From the NCBI RefSeq assembly GCF_040954645.1, contig NC_092809.1, positions 67,518,141 through 67,582,140 of the forward strand: a stretch of 64,000 nucleotides of DNA. The letters are read 5' to 3'. This DNA is from Diabrotica undecimpunctata (lineage: Eukaryota; Arthropoda; Insecta; Coleoptera; Chrysomelidae). This document shows positions 10,892-21,472 of the stretch, piece after piece (the stretch's first letter is position 1; the number at the start of each line of letters is the position of its first letter). The translations under genes were made by a program, and so were the position numbers. The notes below the pieces were generated by a model. The model had not been told where the DNA came from, ran no database searches, and saw nothing but the letters and a program-made list of their open reading frames with translations.

Positions 10892-11544
10892 CAGCGTTCC
10901 ACGTTAAGAAAATAACATTGCGGAGATAGGGCCATGTATTTCTTATGGACGATATATTTCTTATAAGCGCAGCGATGCCACGATGAACACAAGCACGATT
11001 CATGGTTGTATAATTTATATTTTCGTTTTCACAGACATGAATTAAATAATTGTTTTTTAACGTAATTGACCAAAAGTGTCCATTCGAAACAAGAGGTGAA
11101 AAGTAGATAGTACAAAAGATAATTTTATTTTATCTTATTTTAATTATAGTAACGACAGTTTATTTGTTTTTCGGTAAGAATATCATATACCATGAATCAT
11201 AGAAATCAGTAAAAAATATTGCTTAGTTAAATCATGCACTTTGCCGGCTATTAAAGATTTAAAAGCAAATAAACGGGCCGCTTGAAATGCGTATATCTAA
11301 TTACTAATTGCAACTTAAAATAATACGGTGTGCGTATGTCAGCGATTTTATGTCGTTCTCTGACACTACATAATGATAATAAGGCTTTGTGATTCTTCAG
11401 TTGTTATTCTGACTTAACAGTTAAATGTTAATTGAAAATAGAAATTCGAAAAATATATCGACAATCTAGTAAACCGCATGCCTGAGAGTTTTGGCAACAC
11501 TGATCTCCATAAGCCTAATGTTATTTTCTTAACGTGAAACGCTC
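10892..11544. mobile_element. MITE with inverted ends (TA target)
   Basis: The left end CAGCGTTCCACGTTAAGAAA and the right end, whose reverse complement is GAGCGTTTCACGTTAAGAAA, match over roughly 30 bases (continuing AATAACATT). TA lies on both sides (10890-10891 and 11545-11546), the duplication expected for Tc1/mariner-type insertion. The 653-bp interior has no transposase frame, so it is non-autonomous. Homology decays inside about 35 bp from each end. Confidence 0.75.
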
Positions 11545-11579
11545 TATAAAAGAACAAGAAGGCATTTTTGAATAGATGG

Positions 11580-12560
11580 AAAAGATTTAGAACATCTATA
11601 TCATTTAAGACTTATCCAGGAGCAGACTTATCCTTCGATCACAATCTGGTTGTTTTGTCGATGAAAGTAAAAGTAAAGAATGTAAAGCAGCCTAGCTCCA
11701 AGAAAATCATCGTTATAAGGAGGCTCAAATAAGAAAACACATATGCGGAAACGAAATTTAAAATGAACGAAAACCTAAGGAAATTTAAAGAAGATAATAC
11801 ACAAACTCTAACATTGATCAAACATGGGGAAAAATTCAACAGTTATTCAACCTTGTGTCAGTTGAAAACGAAACATTCAAACAACTCAGAGACAAACAAA
11901 ACCTTTCATGGCAGTGAAAATTCTTAAACTTAAAAGAAAAAAGAAAACATGAAAAATAAACATAAGGAAAAAACAAAAGACATGAATAAATACAAAGAAA
12001 CTCAGAAAAACAGCAGAAAAAATTCAAGAGAATGTGGCTTTTTGACAGAAACAACGAAATAAAAGATCTAGTTAACAAGTACGAAGGATTTAATTTACAC
12101 AAAAAATCAAAGAAATGACGGGTTGTAGAAAAAGTACTAGAGCGAATATCCTTAACACGTGTAAAGGAGATATTATTAGTGATCTAAAGGAGAGATTATG
12201 TCACTGGACCAATTACTTTAAAAAACTACATATTTAATAATGGAAGAAAAAAAATGTCATTAGAAACCACAGAGGATACCGGGCTACAAATATTACAAGA
12301 AACAGTCATCTATGCCATCAAAAACACAAAAGATGACAGAGCTACTGGACCAGATGATATGCTCATCGAATTATTAAAACTCTTTATTATAATATATTAG
12401 ACTTCCATAATCCCCACACAATGGCTGCAATTAACATTTTTTGTAGTAATACCCCAAAAAGTTAAATGCAATATCCTGCTCAGATCACAGAACAATAGCT
12501 TTAATTAGTCACACACTTTTTGACATTTTTAAAAACATTTTTGAAAATAATACACACCAG
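11580..12560 (+). pseudogene. Decayed RTE-like LINE fragment a
   Basis: Plus-strand translation across frames begins with the end of an endonuclease (YPGADLSFDHNLVV; the DHN corresponds to the catalytic SDH region). It continues through a Lys-rich linker and enters the RT at DRATGPDDMLIELLK (consensus KAPGPDxIxxE near 12340). Multiple frameshifts and stops occur, and the RT core is missing beyond about 12560. It is a short internal piece of a LINE. Confidence 0.6.
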
Positions 12561-12599
12561 AATTATTAAAACTTTGCTTTGTATTTATTATCAAATAAA

Positions 12600-13390
12600 T
12601 CCATAAAAAATAATCGACGTAAGATGCCTCATCTCAGCAGATGTATGTAGCGACCACAGCCTAGTACTATGTAAAATAAGAATCACAATGAAATACTTCG
12701 CACCCAAGAGAGCGGCGTCAATACTAACAAAAGTCAGAGTCGAAGAACTAAATACAGAATCCACGGAATACTTATACAGAGAAACAATATCGAAAAAGAT
12801 TACTGGAAATGAAATATTGGAAAACGATAACATCGAAGAAGGCTAGAAAACTCATAAATAACATAATTAACGTAGCAACAGAATTACTTAGAGAGGGGAA
12901 ACTAACAAACACTAACATATCAAAAAAAACTTTATGGCTTAGAGAAGAAGTGAAGACAAAATGTAAAGAAAAAACGAAAGCCTTTTTATTATTCAGAACA
13001 CAAAAAACACTATAAATGAATTAGAAATGAAACGAATACTTAAGTTAGACAAATAAAAAGGGAACACTGGCAGAGCTTCTTAAAACAGCTGGATCACGGC
13101 TTCTACGGAACACAGAAAGAAATATGAAGAATGATAAAAGGACAAAGAAAAGAGATGAATGAACTAATAGAAACGAAACACATTTAGAAGGAAACATAGG
13201 CAGACCACTCTAGATCCCTATTTGCTAAAGATGACGATAATAATCCACCAACACCAGAGGTGACGGCAAACAAACATCAAGAAAATTAAAAAACAGAAAA
13301 TTATCAGGAGACGACAGAATAACGAAGGCAAATAGAATTCCACAAGAATGTATCCCTCAAGAAATTTTGATATTTTAATTTTTTAAATCC
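12600..13390 (+). pseudogene. Decayed LINE fragment b (endonuclease end and linker)
   Basis: A second endonuclease end is readable as ISADVCSDHSLVLCKI at about 12630-12680. It is followed by a linker (WLREEVKTKCKEK, then DHGFYGTQKEIWRMIKGQ across a frame change). It stops before recognisable RT motifs apart from SGDDRITKANRIPQE near 13310. It is a different copy or subfamily from fragment a, because the linker does not match. Confidence 0.55.
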
Positions 13391-13479
13391 CCTGTACCTC
13401 ATACACATCGTTTCGATTACCATCCCGTAGACTGTACACCTGGAGGTAACCACAGGATAATAAACAAAATCGCAACCAA

Positions 13480-15690
13480 TCTAAGATCTAGAAATTCCAT
13501 TAAAAGTGTTTAGACTTACCATGGAGCAGATGTCCCATCAGACCATAACCTCCTTGTCTCAAAAATCAAACTGAGGGTAAAAAATATAATAGAATCCAAA
13601 ACTTCTAAGGTGAATACTCAGTTGTTTTAGATAAATGAAATACGTACTGAGGGTTCAACATGTATAAATCAAGGAATGAAAAGATTAACATTAGAAATGA
13701 AAAACACTGGGAATGTGAACATTGTTTGGAGCAAAATCAAAGAATCTCTTATAAAGACACAGAACGAAACTTTACAAAAGAAAGAAAAAATACAAAAACC
13801 TTGGATGATTCAAAAAATATTGGAAATTATAAAACAAAGAAAAAAATATATTAACAAAAACGCAGATAAATACAGAGAAACACATAAATTATTGCGAAAT
13901 AAAATAAAAGAGGCATAGGAAAAGTGGATAATGGAAACATACATTGAAATAGAGGAATTGCAGAAAAATTCTGATCATATAATTTACATAAAAAAGTCAG
14001 AGAATTACGTGAAAAATCACGAACAAACACACCTAACCGGTTAATTGACAAAAACAATAAACCTATTAATAATCCAATTGAAATAAAACAGGTATAAACT
14101 AAACATATTAAAGATCTTTTTATGGACACATAAAGGGAACGAAACCATCACAAATTAATAATAAGGAAACTACAATAATAATAAAATATGTCCAACATAC
14201 TATAAACAACTCAAAATCTGCCAAGGCCCCTGGGCCAGATAAAGTTCACATCAAGCTGATTAAACTTATAAATGAAGACAATTTAAGGGTAATAACTATC
14301 CTCTTTAACAACTTGGTGACATAATACAAATCTGGTGACATACCTAGAAAATAGCTACTATCGACCTTTGTTCCGCTACCAAAAACCAAGAATCCCAAAC
14401 GCTGTAATGACTATGAATTAATCAGCTAATGTCACAAATATTTAAAACATTTTTAAAGGTTATACATGCAAGAATATTCAAAAAGTGTGAAACTGATAAA
14501 TAATAGACAGTTTGGACTTCGTAAGGGCTTCGGAACAGTAGACGCTGAGTGTAGTTTCACAACTCTTACTAAAAAATGTCGAGATCAACATCTTTTCGTC
14601 GCATTTATAGACTATGCGAAATCTTTTGACAAAGTTAAATATCAAACATCTAAATCAAGAAGGACCCGACAAAAATGATATTAACGTAGTGACAAATCTC
14701 TATTGGAATCAACAGACTTTGGTAACATTAGATGGAAATAGGACGGATGCTAATAACAGATAAGTAGAGGTGTGAGACAAGGCTGTGTACTTTCACCATT
14801 ACTATTTAATATACCCCGTAGAGTTGTTTACACAAACACTTCAAAACTGTACAAAAGGGATTAATATAAATAATGAATATATAAATCACATTCGTTATGC
14901 CGAAGATACATATCGCTGAACGTGACAAAGACCTGCAGATGCTACTTAACACTGGTGGTAATACTGGGAAACAGTTTAGTTTTACAATAAACATAAATAA
15001 AACAAAAACCATGGTTATCAGTAAGGGGGTAAAGTCATAACATGGATCCAGACAAAAAATGAGGATATTAAACAAGTGGACAAAATGGATTCCTCTGAGT
15101 CTAAGGAGTCTGGATTACTGAAGGTCTAAATCCAAAATCAGAAAATCGATTAAGAATGGAGCAATCAAGAGTAGCCTTCTTGAAGATAAGGAAATTTCTA
15201 AATAATCAAAGTCTCAATCTGCAAATCCTACATCGTATGGTAAAATTTTATATCCACTCTATTCTTCTTTATGGTGCCGAAGCTTGGACTGTTAAAGTTG
15301 ATTTAATAAGAAAGCTGGAATCTTTTCAGATGTGGCTTTTTAGAAGAATTTTGAAAATACCTTGGATCCATTATATTATAAACGAAATAGTGTTGCATAT
15401 AATGGGAAGAGACAGAGAAATTTTTGACCACCATTCAAAGAAGAAAGACAGCATATTTGGGACACATACTTAAAAATAAATTGCAGCTGGTTATGAACAG
15501 TAACATCGAAGAAAAAAGAGGTTCAAGTAGATAACGAATATCCTGGCTGAAAAACTTTCACGACTGGACCGTGTTAAACATACAGACGCTTAAGAAAACC
15601 AGAAGATAGAGATACATTTGCAATGGTTATATCCATGCTTCATTAGTAGAGTCGGCACTAGAAAAAAAAGACGTATCTTATAACAATTCG
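13480..15690 (+). pseudogene. Decayed RTE-like LINE fragment c
   Basis: A third endonuclease end (YHGADVPSDHNLLVSKIK, about 13515) leads into a longer LINE body. RT motifs seen in shifting frames are SAKAPGPDKV (14216), FGLRKGFGTVDA (14510), FIDYAKSFDKV (motif A, 14608), LYWNQQTLV, and a weak GVRQGCV and YAEDT. The C-terminal block follows, with MVKFYIHSILLYGAEAWT and FRRILKIPWI (15240-15370). It ends in PEDRDTFAMVI at about 15600-15630. Numerous frameshifts make it non-functional. Confidence 0.7.
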
Positions 15691-16017
15691 TCTGTTTTGT
15701 TTTGATATACTCGATTTTAATGTGATAGTTTCCCATTTTTCTTGTTCGCTTTAATTTTCCCTTCCGTTTCAAATTAGGTGTTGATGCTTATTTTTGTCTG
15801 GACCAATCTATAACAGCTATCCCTAAACAATCAATTTATTACTGTCGCGTCTAATAGATTTATTTGTTGATGAGATATAATCGACCTCGTTTTGGACTAC
15901 CGGCGAAAATTTTCTTCTTAAAAAATGAAGTCATTCAATCAACTGTAAAAGTTGTTTCTCTTCCAATTAGTTCATCAGTAAAGGGCGGATTAAATGTATG
16001 AAAATTTATGAAAATAT
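15691..16017. other. Non-coding stretch
   Basis: No recognisable gene or repeat. It leads into an (AT)n tract. Confidence 0.4.
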
Positions 16018-16041
16018 GTATATATGTATACATATATACAT

Positions 16042-16115
<74 letters not shown>
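16018..16115. repeat. (TA)n microsatellite
   Basis: About 98 bp of TA dinucleotide with a few interruptions, directly left of the inverted-repeat and Penelope-like remnant. Confidence 0.95.
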
Positions 16116-16117
<2 letters not shown>

Positions 16118-16171
16118 CAAATTATTTTAGACCGTACTGTTTTAAATATTGATTTATAGTATCAGATATCG

Positions 16172-16424
16172 GTTTGTAGAAATAAAACTCTATTTGTTCT
16201 CTGTCTCAATATATCGTCACGATTTTGTGACTTCTTCTTCTGTGATTCTTGTGTATATGTTAAAAAAATTTAAATTTCTACTCTTCTAGTTGTAAGTATT
16301 AAAATATTCACTTTGATTACATATAATATTTATTCTAATAAATTTACAGTTTTCTCCTGAAGAAGTCACAAAATCGTGACGAAATATTGAGACATAGAAC
16401 AAATAGTTTTATTTCCTACAGAGT
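16172..16424. repeat. Inverted repeat next to Penelope-like RT
   Basis: Left arm 16172-16236 and right arm 16356-16424 are inverted copies of about 65 nt with a few differences. Both include CACAAAATCGTGAC, AGAACAAATAG and the TTTTATTT region. The spacer is about 120 bp. Penelope-like elements often carry repeats of this kind (pLTRs) in direct or inverted order. The right arm replaces the part of the adjacent ORF where a GIY-YIG endonuclease would be expected. Confidence 0.75.
16353..16392 (+). ncRNA. Candidate hammerhead ribozyme (dimeric, type I-like)
   Basis: All hammerhead core parts occur in order on the plus strand: TCTC (16353-16356), CTGAAGA core (16357-16363), stem II GTCAC-AAAATC-GTGAC (16365-16380), GAAA (16381-16384), then ATATT whose ATAT is self-complementary, then GAGA (16389-16392). 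GAGA pairs perfectly with the TCTC immediately before the core, giving a 4-bp stem I. The expected cleavage is after T16388 (AUU). A minimal palindromic stem III is known from Penelope-associated hammerheads that act as dimers. One extra A (16364) sits between the core and stem II, a deviation that may weaken it. The opposite arm (16172-16236, minus) has the stem II but a broken core (GATA). Confidence 0.5.
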
Positions 16425-17171
16425 AAGTGGTGAAGATGGTTTTGATATTAAGAGGGATAAGAGTTGTACTGATCTTGTCAGTGACACCTTTAATGAAAGG
16501 TAGAAAGATTTTGGGTTGATCCGGCGGCAAGGTTTGTTTTTTGGATGGAATGGGGTTTAGAAGTTTTTGAATGATTCTATTGATTTGGGTTTTGTGGTAG
16601 CCGTTTTGTAGGAGTGTTTGTCTTATTGAATTGATTTCGGATGACCTGTGATTGTTGTCGTAAGAGAACATCAAGGAATGGCACAGACGCTTCAGACTCA
16701 ACTTCCATCGTGAATTGAATGCTGGGATGTATTCCATTCAGGTGGGAGAGGAAGAGATCTAATGTGTCTTTACCATGGGGCCAAATGACAAAGGTGTCAT
16801 CAACGTACCGTAACCAGCAGGTGGGTTTGAGATTTGACGAGGATAAGGCTACTGTTTCGAAATCTTCCATGTAGATATTTGCTATTACGGGAGAGAGGGT
16901 CGATCCCATTGGGGCACCTTTGATTTGACGATAGAAATGATTTTGGAACGTGAAATATGTATTAGACATGCAGTGTTTTATAAGAGATAATGTGTCTTGG
17001 GGAATTTGATGTTTAGAGTCCAAGATGAAAATGGTTTCATCGATGGGAATGTTGGTGAATAAAGAAACAATGTCAAAACTGATTAGTATGTCTGAGGGTG
17101 AAATAGAAAAGTTTTTCAGAAGATCAATGAAATGAAAAGAGTTTTTGACAAAGGACGAGGCGTTTTCGGCT
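16425..17171 (-). pseudogene. Penelope-like element reverse transcriptase, truncated
   Basis: Minus-strand RT with Penelope-specific motifs: LISFDIVSLFTNIPI (motif A), IKGAPMGSTLSPVIANIY (motif B), CWLRYVDDTFVIW (catalytic YVDD), HPSIQFTMEVE and SVPFLDVLL. Downstream, in another frame, come SEINSIRQTLLQNGY, IFLPFIKGVTDKIS and NIKTIF, typical of the RT-endonuclease connector. Roughly 80 residues between VPFLDVLL and SEINSIRQ are missing and the frame changes at about 16700. The N-terminus ends at the (TA)n tract at 17203, and the GIY-YIG endonuclease is absent. The element is dead. Confidence 0.88.
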
Positions 17172-17201
17172 AATGGTTGTAAGGATGTAACAGTTGTAAC
17201 A

Positions 17202-17202
<1 letters not shown>

Positions 17203-17287
<85 letters not shown>
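17203..17287. repeat. (TA)n microsatellite
   Basis: About 85 bp of pure TA, adjoining the 5' truncation of the Penelope-like RT on one side and a palindrome on the other. Confidence 0.95.
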
Positions 17288-17290
<3 letters not shown>

Positions 17291-17315
17291 CGAATAAGTT
17301 TCCGCGGTCAGATAA

Positions 17316-17394
17316 ATGAAAATTACTGAGTTCTCGGGAAGAACCGCTTTGAGTTTTAAATTCTCAACCCGGTTCTTCCCGAGAACTTAGTAAT

Positions 17395-17400
<6 letters not shown>
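17316..17400. repeat. 31-bp-arm palindrome between (TA)n tracts
   Basis: Arms 17316-17346 and 17370-17400 are inverted copies with one mismatch. Each contains TTCTCGGGAAGAACC or its complement, around a 23-nt loop. Transcribed, it would form a very stable hairpin. Both sides are TA dinucleotide repeats. I see no coding content or target duplication. Confidence 0.92.

Positions 17401-17460
<60 letters not shown>
17399..17460. repeat. (TA)n microsatellite
   Basis: About 60 bp of TA immediately after the palindrome. The hAT-like remnant starts directly beyond it. Confidence 0.95.
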
Positions 17461-17464
<4 letters not shown>

Positions 17465-18824
17465 ACTTTTTAAAATATATGTAAGCATTCCTCGAAGACG
17501 TCGTTTTAATTTTGGTAACAGTTTTCCATCAATACACATTTCTATATTAAAATGGTCTCTAAAAATGTATGACACAATATAAATAATTTTGAAGCCTTCA
17601 TTATTTTCGAAAACCTGCTTAAACTTCTCCAAAACTTTTGTACCAATGTCGGCATTTACTTTTTGGCATTTCTTCTGAAAATTTTTAATTAGTTCCACAG
17701 AATCAATTAGAAGTTGCGACATCTTTTCTAGTAACGTAATTGTTTCCGGGATAAAACTGTAATTCGGTTTAATAAATCAGAAATTATCGAAAACTGCTTT
17801 TGATGACATGACAGCCTGTGAAGAGTCTGATATGTCGTTTATTACATCCTTTATTCTATCATAATTTTCAGCGTAAAAAATAGCTGCACTTAGCCAAGCC
17901 ATTGCTAATTAATTTGTTCACAAGAGGAAATTGGGCTCCGATAATTTTTGCAACTCTGTTAACTCCATGAGCTAAACAAGTACTATCAAAAAGATTCTGA
18001 TAAAATATTTTTAAATTTTGTCCCACCTTAACCCTATATGAAGCTGTATCCGATAAGAAAATCACAAATTTATTTAATGGAATGGCATCTGGCAGAAAGA
18101 AATTTGTCAAAGTGTCTTGAATGCATCGTGTAACGGTCAAATTATTGGCTTTTTCAAGTTGTTTTGAAGATGTTAAAAATGAGTTTCCTGGACCATGTTC
18201 CTCTAGGCCGCCAATTAGCAAATGAACAATATGTCTTCCACATGCGTCTGCAGTTTAGTCCACAATAACATAAAAGTAATTATCACGTATGACTTCCCGT
18301 ATTTGGATCATTGTTGATTTATATATATTGAGTCGACACTTGATTTCCTCAACGTGGATTTATCCAGGATATTAAACTTGCAATATTTTTTCAAAAACAA
18401 TCTTAGATTAAAGTTAATCAATTTTTTTACTGGAGTGTTAGAAGCAACCATTGCCTTGCACAGATCTTCATTAAATAGTGTTTGATTCTTGCTCAATGAA
18501 CCCGAATTAAAACAGTTTTTTAATGATTGTTTACTTTTTTTCCATTTCCATTACTAATCCTTTTTATATTTACAGTATGTTTAGCTGTTTTGACATGCTG
18601 ATGCACGTTAAATTTTGTATTGGCGTTAATCTGAAGCAAGCAGAAATTGAATAAATATTTAAAGTGATGTATGTTTAATAAATGCGAGAATTAAAAATAA
18701 ACGGAATGCAAATTGTTTTATTACTTACAATTTTTTAACATGCAGTGCAGAATACATTTTCACCTTCCATTTGAAGTTCTGCGTACGATTTAATCCACAG
18801 CACATTAAATTTTACTTTGGGCAT
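17465..18824 (-). pseudogene. hAT-like (CGBP1-type) BED-finger transposase remnant with intron
   Basis: The ATG at 18824 starts MPKVKFNVLWI, and the first Cys pair of a BED zinc finger (VFCTAC) follows. A TAA interrupts right after it. A 98-nt intron fits well: donor GTAAGT at 18728, acceptor TTGCTTCAG ending at 18631. It joins in frame to INANTKFNVHQHVKTAKH, which supplies the His pair. Further on are FNEDLCKAMVASN and KKYCKFNILDKSTLRK (18308-18496), then SCLAHGVNR-like and AQFPLVNKLISN (about 17900-18000), and a C-terminal part to 17465. This matches proteins related to CGG-binding protein 1, derived from hAT transposases. Several stops and frameshifts kill it. Confidence 0.75.
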
Positions 18825-18971
18825 TTTCCTAACAATTTATTAAACACGTTTACACTAAACTAAAAGCAGCGCTGAAATGAAGTCTAGGAAAGCAATATTG
18901 TCTACTTAAAGTTTAGGTGGGTATATGATCGACGACAGCGTTTGTCATCGCCATGATTCGTTTTGAAAGCT

Positions 18972-19342
18972 GTAAGAATTAGGGATGGGAAAAACCTACC
19001 GGTTTTAACCGAAAACCGGTTTTTTACTTCGCAATAACCGGTTTTATCGGTTGTTTTTTTGTCCCGGTTATAACTGTTTTTTTATTTTTAAAGTAAAAAC
19101 CGGTTATTAGGTTTTTACGGTGATTATGATTAGATTAGGTATTATTTTGGAGAAGTATCGCAAACTAAAGTGCACTGTAAATGTAACTTTGTAACCTACT
19201 AGATTAAAAGAACCAAAAACCGGTTTTTGGAAAAACTGTTTTTTTTTGGCCGGTTATAACCGCCAGGTTAAACTGTAAGCAACAAAAACCGGTATAAGAG
19301 AAAACCGGTGTTTTGTCAAAAACCGCCATCCCTAGTAAGAAT
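18972..19342. mobile_element. Non-autonomous hAT MITE with perfect 8-bp target duplication
   Basis: The element spans 18980-19334 (355 bp). Its ends are TAGGGATGG and CCATCCCTA, and it is flanked by identical 8-mers GTAAGAAT at 18972-18979 and 19335-19342. An 8-bp duplication and short TAGGG-type ends identify the hAT superfamily. The interior is unusual: it is packed with ACCGGTT or AACCGGT motifs in both orientations, likely subterminal transposase-binding repeats. There is no coding frame. The perfect duplication implies a fairly recent insertion. Confidence 0.93.
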
Positions 19343-19749
19343 ATTCAAATTATAAATGAAAAATAAATAATAGTTCATTTTATGATTACTTCTGGTTAAT
19401 GTCAGGTCCCACATCCAAGTGGGTCAACTCAATTTAGGGAGATTAAGAATTATTAGGAGCTCAGGTAAATAGTACCTACAAATAAACAGACAGGTCCTGC
19501 ATAATTACATCCTAATCTAATGGTTTTCGGGTATTCCATTGCAGAGTAAAGTGACGAAAATCTGTAAATATATGTATTTACCACTTGAATATGCACTTCT
19601 TTTAAAAATTTTAATATGTAATATACAGTGTGGAAACCACTTATGGAATAAAATTGTTTGTGTCCTTATTTTATAAAATAATAAAAAACGTTGAGATACT
19701 TTAACTTTTAAATTTAAATGTGCGCTTTTTAAACATAAATTAAAATGTA

Positions 19750-21472
19750 CAGGGTGATCCACGCAAGTCTGGCATAGTCCATAATCTGTATTTTAAATGG
19801 AACACCCTGTATATTTTTATGTTTTAAAAGCTCCTTAACAACCTGATCTCAACGAGCTATATCATGTAGAGTCTACTTATGAATATTACAAAGGTGAAAT
19901 TTTGAATTAAATATAATTTTCTTCAAGACAATTAATTCATAGAATACCCAAGGTAATTGATTGGATTACATTAAAATAAATGCTCAAAATGTTCTCCACC
20001 TTGTTGTTGGTAATAACACAGTCTCCTATAAAACTCGTCCCGAACTTGTTTAAAGTTTTAGGTGAAATATTCCGTATTTCTGTAGTTATCCTTTCTTTGA
20101 AGTCTTCAATGCTAGTTGGTTGTATTGCATATACTTTGTTCTTGAGATAACCTCAAAGAAAAAAAATCCAAAGGCGTAAGATCTGGCGACCTAGCTGGTC
20201 ACTCAATAGTACCATTTTGTCCAATCCATTTATTGAAAAAGATTTCATTCAAGTAATTTCTCACCATTAAAGCATAATGGGGTGTTGCACCGTCCTGCTG
20301 AAACCAGACAATTTCATGCAGTAGGGTTGGATCTATTGGATTTGGATATAAGTTAGCCAACTGAGGAAGAGCATCGTCTGTTAGCTGTTTTTCCGCTGTC
20401 AAATTACCATCTACAAATATAGGACCAATATTATGATCTCTTATAATACCTGCCCAAACATTCAACTTTTGAGGAAACTGAGTCTCACGCATCCAATGAG
20501 GATTCTCCGCTGACTAATATCTACAGTTTTGTCGGTTTACCTCTCTGTTCAATGTAAATGTTGATTCATCAGAAAAAGAATTGTGCCAAGAGCTATTTCA
20601 TTTGTGTTAATTTTATTCATCATTCTTTCGCAGAAATCCATTCTACTGGATTGGATCTGGATTGTCTTCTGTTAGCTTCTGCGCAAAAGTCAATTTATAT
20701 GGATGACATTTTTCTTCATTGGGACACCTTAGGACAGTTGTGTGACTTACATTATTTTGACGTGCAATTTGACGGAACTTGCGTTGGATTCTCTGCGACA
20801 CTTAACAAAATATCCACTTTCACCTCATCTTCAATGAAGTTCGTTTTTCTTTTTAATGGTTTGACATGTCCAAGTTCTCTGAATTGTGCATAAATTTTAG
20901 ACACCGTACTTGTGCAATATTAGACAACTGAGGATACCTCTGATTCAATAAGTTTGCTACATCAACTTGACTTCTACAATTCTCCCCGTAACCGATCATC
21001 ATTAAAATCTCAATTCGGTGGGTCTCAGTTAAATGTTTCATTTTCATTTCTGCAAGAAATTAGCTTTTAATTAGGAATTTATTATTTTATTGTAAAATGT
21101 CAACACACCAACAACTGATTGATAACAATCCGCATTATTTACTGATTTAGTTTAATTAACAGACTATCTAGACAGTTTTTACCTATTCATGACAAAAAAT
21201 GTTAACACGGTTACTAAACAGAAATTTTCCCCTATATACTGGCACTTAGGGTAGAAGTGTATTGTCTGTATTTAGCTAATTTAAAATAATACCATAACAC
21301 GTGATAAATTATTAATTTCAAAATTTCACCTTGTATTATTCATTATAGACCCTATATGATATACTTCGTTGAAATCAGGTTGTTAAGAATCTTTTAAAAA
21401 CATAAAAATATACAGGGTGTTTCATTAAAAATAAGGATTATGGACTATGCCAGACTTGCGTGGATCACTCTG
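19750..21472 (-). mobile_element. Mariner-type transposon with long inverted repeats
   Basis: Ends CAGGGTGATCCACGCAAG and CTTGCGTGGATCACTCTG are inverted copies, and similarity continues about 170 bp inward (TTTTATGTTTTAAAAGC, AACCTGATCTCAACGA). TA flanks both sides. The minus strand carries the transposase remnant described separately. The size, 1723 bp, is right for a complete though inactive member. Confidence 0.85.
20150..21047 (-). pseudogene. Mariner-type transposase (decayed)
   Basis: The start at 21047 gives MKMKHLTETHRIEILMMIGY, the N-terminal helix-turn-helix found in an insect mariner-like family. The middle (20500-20850) is readable only by switching frames. From 20492 a clean frame gives FPQKLNVWAGII, IFVDGNLT, VWFQQDGATPH (second catalytic Asp) and YLNEIFFNKWIGQNG, which together are diagnostic. 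The frame ends where WPARSPDLT would be expected. Premature stops and frameshifts make the protein non-functional. The reaction would be cut-and-paste at TA sites. Confidence 0.85.

Noticed and set aside
16172..16236. Second functional hammerhead on the minus strand
   Set aside because: Stem II is conserved but the CTGA core and GAAA are mutated, so it should be inactive.
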